Assembly: GCF_031755915.1 (NCBI RefSeq)
Contig: NC_083382.1
Coordinates: 2,914,001 to 2,978,000 of the forward strand
DNA from: Ziziphus jujuba
Taxonomy: Eukaryota; Streptophyta; Magnoliopsida; Rosales; Rhamnaceae
Reading direction: 5' to 3'
DNA: 64,000 nt
Shown: piece by piece, positions 60,608-64,000 of the stretch
Numbering within the stretch: position 1 is the stretch's first letter
Layout: every line of letters begins with the position of its first letter
Notes under the pieces: model-generated
The model's database searches: none
What the model was told of the DNA's origin: nothing
What the model saw: the letters and a program-made list of their open reading frames with translations, nothing else
Position numbers and translations under genes: made by a program

Positions 60608-61945
60608 TTATTTACCACTTGAAGTGGTGACACCGTCTAAGGTTATTATTCCAACAAACTCAGGAGAAGTGCCTTCCCCAATCGTTACAACTGAGTGACA
60701 TCCATTCCAAGTATCTTCATGTTTAGTGGATTGGTTTTCCAATAAGCCTTTAATATAGTCCCAGTGATCAGTTTCATAATGACGACTTTCACGGATTTCA
60801 GTATAGACCTACAATAAACAAAATAAATAAACAGATAAATAAATAAATATAAAATTCATAAATAGCTGCAAAATTATAAAATTAATATATATATAGCTAG
60901 ACATTTACAAATCAAGTTCACTTATTTTAATGGTTTAAACCTTTTAAATTAGTGATAATTTAACGTAATATTAAAATTTAAAAATCCAAAATATCTAAAC
61001 TCAAGTCACACTACCACTCATTTAACAAAAATAATTCTTATAAAATAAAACTAAGATAGCCTATAAATAATGTAGAATGTTAGATATGGGTATATATACA
61101 TATTAAAATGTTAGACATATATAGCAGAACAAAAGGATCGAGAGAACTACAATTTATTACTTCTTTTACGATACATGAAAAACACCTATATTTTATTTTA
61201 TATGTGTATAGAATATGTAATCAAGGAAATTGAGAATATGTAATAAAAAGAAAAATAAAAAACATTTAATATTATTGATTTAGATAAAGGGAATCAATTC
61301 ATCAAAATTGATTGTGTTGACCTTTAAATTTTGATTCTAATATTGGCAAATCTTCAATTAGAAATATATATATATATATATATATATATTAAATTCACTT
61401 TCAATTAAATAGATTAAGCTTCTGAGAATTATTGCCCACATTAACAAATACGTATAGAAGCCATACTCCAGAAATTGTGAATATATTATTCCTACACTTA
61501 TACTTACATGATTATCACCAACATAGGGAATGCCCCAAGAGAGCATCCAGTCACAGAGGTAGCCTTCACCGTTGAAGCCACGGTAGACAATGGCGGATTC
61601 CGAACCTGCAAACCAGGAAGGGTGGACATGGAGAAAAGCACCCCACTGCCCATTTTGAATCTTGGCAGGGTATGGAGATTGCCAAACATGACCGTGCCAG
61701 TCATGTTTGCCGGAATACGTTAAAGTATCTCCAGTGGCATTGTAAATCATGCACTTTGGGGAGATTCCATTGCCATACTTGTCCTTGAGACCGTACACAA
61801 AGTTTTTAGCATCCACATCTTTACCGCCGGAGTTGATGTATTGGAAAGCCACTTCAGCTTTGAGTTTGCGAGTTACTTTTGTGCCTGGATAAAGTTCTTG
61901 CACAAGCTCATCGGTGACGGGGTTTCCAAATACATTGCCTGCCAT
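60608..61945 (-). CDS. JIP23: JIP23-like protein, copy 3 (complete, 212 aa)
   Basis: Two minus-strand exons, 61945-61508 (146 codons) and 60808-60608 (66 codons plus TAA), with the same exon lengths and phase as copy 2. Donor GTAAGT, acceptor TGTAG. The intron is 699 bp against 195 bp in copy 2. Protein blocks are the same: KYGNGIS, CMIYNATGDTLTYSG, DWHGH, PAKIQNGQWGAFLHVHP, GSESAIVYRG, DWMLSWGIPY; then VYTEIRESRHYETDHWDYIK, DTWNGCHS, GEGTSPEFVG. The C-terminus differs (TTSSGK against TTKKKS). No lesion is seen, so it is probably functional. It sits 8.1 kb downstream of the broken glycine-zipper copy, in the same convergent arrangement as copy 2 with the intact one. Confidence 0.93.
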
Positions 61946-62010
61946 AATTCTATATCAAAGAAGTATTTAATTCGTTGATCTTCAGTGGTTTATGGAAAAA
62001 ATGCATATAT

Positions 62011-62020
62011 CCTTATATAG
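62011..62020 (-). promoter_or_regulatory. TATA box of JIP23 copy 3
   Basis: The minus strand reads CTATATAAGG about 66-75 bases upstream of the ATG at 61945, matching the position of the copy 2 TATA box. Confidence 0.65.
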
Positions 62021-62995
62021 ATATATATATACACCGAATGCCAAACTAAGTTGTTGTTCATCAAGTTAATTCCCTACATGGTACTGTTGGATATATTTTT
62101 TACAATAATTTGACGGTATTAGGCCTTTTTTTTCTTTTTTCTTTTTTTTTTTTTGTTAAATACTATCTGCTACCAGCAATGATGCAAAATATATATGGAA
62201 TCTATTTATCATCGATGGGATCTATATTTTATGTGATAATTTAATTATGTTATATTAAAATATTTATTTTTCATATTAAATATTTTTAATATAGTTTTAA
62301 TAATTATCAATAATTATTAAATTTTAATTAAAATATTTAATTTTATTTTTTTTTTTTAAATTTTAAAAATAGATTCTTTACTTATGATCATTAAAAATGA
62401 ATAGCATTTTTCTTTTTCGGATTAGTAAATAAAAGTAAAAAATTGAATGCCCGTAGTTAATAATAGCCACAAACAAGGGTCCCAACGAAGGCTTTTTTTT
62501 TTTTTTCCAATTATTTTTTATTTGTTTTAGACATGTTTTAGGCATCGGAGATGTACATATTCTACAGGCCTTGTCGGGTCCCCTTGTAAAGTCTTTGTTA
62601 AAAGAAAAAATATCTTTTACTTTTCTCTCTCTAATGATTTCAGACTTTAATTTGGGGATAATTTTATTTTATTTTCGACTCACTTTATTTATTTTTAATT
62701 ATTCCTTTGTGTTTTAGCTTCTGGCATAGCAAAGTTAGGCTGTCCTTTATTTTTTTTCAATTTATAATGTCCAATTCAAGATGTAATTGATAGCTATAAT
62801 TTCGGTCTGGATAAAAAAGAGGTATAAAAAGCCACTTGAATTGTACAAGTATAAATATTAGCATTCATCCTATATTGGAAAAGCATAAGATTCGTGGGTG
62901 GTTCATTTTATAATTTTATATAAATTAAAGCCCTTTTTACACTCTGAAATCTTTTTTGGTTTTTTATGCAAATTTTTTAATGTGAGGAGGTGAAC
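62021..62995. other. Upstream region of JIP23 copy 3, no gene
   Basis: AT-rich with T-runs at 62125-62155 and 62490-62510. I do not see the TTTTGGCTTTCCTAGCCA block found upstream of the other copies. No coding region. Confidence 0.45.
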
Positions 62996-64000
62996 TGTTA
63001 TGATCCGTCCAAAATTTCTCATCGAAACCCTAAATAAGCCCTGATCCTAGAAAAACCCTACCAGACCTTCCAATGGAAAATCCCGCAGAACCTCCCCTAA
63101 GGGTTGCACTGAAAACACACTTATATAAACACCACCTTATTCCTCCCATCTTACTATAATTTATTTCCACAAATTTACAGTATTCCAAAATAATAACGGG
63201 GAATCAATATATGATTAAATAAATATGTGTCCAATCAGTATTCAGAGCATTAAACAAATAAATATGAAATTAATACAATGACAGATGAAGAGGAAAAAAG
63301 AAAGAAATGCTTCTTGGACTTTCGGCAATGAACTGAAACATCGGGTTTGCCCCGGACGATCAACGTCTCCCAATCCTTATACCTAGGGGAACGGAATTTA
63401 GAAATATGAGATGCTAATCATCTCAGTGAGTAACGCAGTCTAATATACAATTATAATAGTAATAATAATTATAGTACACTTGACTAATCAAGAATAAATA
63501 AATAATAATTAATTAAAAATAATATTTTCTCTCAAACCCCTCGCCATTCACTCCGTTGGAAAGGTTTCCCTTTTAAAACATTTTCGCAAAACTCAATCTT
63601 TTATGCCCCAAAAATCAAGGAATAACTAATCTAATAAATAATTAAATAATCCAAATTTATAATGAAACAAATTGAAATAAAAATAACTTTTAACAATTAC
63701 TAAATAATTAATGCATGTCATAACAATTAATACCGAAACATCTCACATTAAAACAATTCTTGAAATAATTAAATAATTAAAATAAATCAATTTATTGAAT
63801 AATTAAGCAAAGGAAAAAAAATTAAATAAAATTAAAACCTCCTTTTGAAATAATTAATAAAAAACAACATTAAATATATATTCATAATTTGAATAAAATT
63901 TTAAAATATTTATTTTGAAATTCATGTTCCGAAAACCACTTAATGCACCCACTATATATTAGTGACGCCAACGGTACCCAGCGTCCCGAGGTATCGCTAG
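62996..64000 (-). mobile_element. LTR of the 3-kb family, cut by window edge
   Basis: Starts TGTTATGATCCGTCC, a diverged form of the TGTCAGGACCCGTCC end, and continues through CTCCCCTAAGGG, TGCTTCTTGGACTTTCGGCA, GATCAACGTCTCC, GATGCTAATCATCTCAGTGA and GGTACCCAGCGTCCCGAGGT to the last base. Orientation is reversed. The remaining two thirds lie outside the window. Confidence 0.88.

Overview
This 64 kb window looks like nuclear DNA of a eudicot plant. It is AT-rich and full of transposons, its genes have small exons with GT..AG introns, and its retroelements carry plant-type primer sites for initiator-Met tRNA. Species is not determinable from the sequence; a woody rosid is a guess. The only host genes that look functional are three 23 kDa jasmonate-induced-protein (JIP23-like) genes on the minus strand and one three-exon plus-strand gene for an unrecognised 362-residue protein with a five-glycine zipper near its C-terminus.

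The backbone is a damaged tandem segmental duplication. From left to right: JIP23 copy 1 (1-397, cut by the window edge); flank repeats (2.4-9.7 kb); the intact glycine-zipper gene (9915-11601), convergent with JIP23 copy 2 (13452-14285); a duplicated non-coding segment (17.2-18.2 kb). The second unit resumes at 35.2 kb with the same flank repeat, then a glycine-zipper pseudogene (51034-52531), the duplicated segment again (53.0-60.3 kb, now interrupted), and JIP23 copy 3 (60608-61945).

The rest is mobile DNA. At 18.2-21.0 kb fragments of three unrelated host genes (a PPR gene, CTF18, an SMP-domain gene) lie head to tail, as in a gene-capturing transposon. At 23.2-32.0 kb are remains of a Mutator-like element: a dead transposase (+), a large inverted array of about 255-bp units, and a Ulp1-type protease gene (-) whose catalytic His appears to be Tyr. 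A family of about 3-kb LTRs (TGTAACACC...CTGACA) occurs at least six times, often nested: 32.0-35.2, 37.1-41.8 (two layers), 53.4-59.3 (two layers) and 63.0 kb to the end. An 8.9-kb hAT transposon (42024-50941, 8-bp target duplication ATTAGAAC) separates the promoter of the glycine-zipper pseudogene from its coding region; it contains a 590-bp hAT MITE with its own 8-bp duplication, 2.2 kb of TTA/TTG-type repeat, a tandem TRIM array and a decayed hAT transposase.

The duplicated copies often preserve the pre-insertion sequence, so the order of events can be read. The best candidate for an undescribed system is the convergent pair of a JIP23-like gene and a glycine-zipper gene, duplicated together. 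A shared function is inference only.
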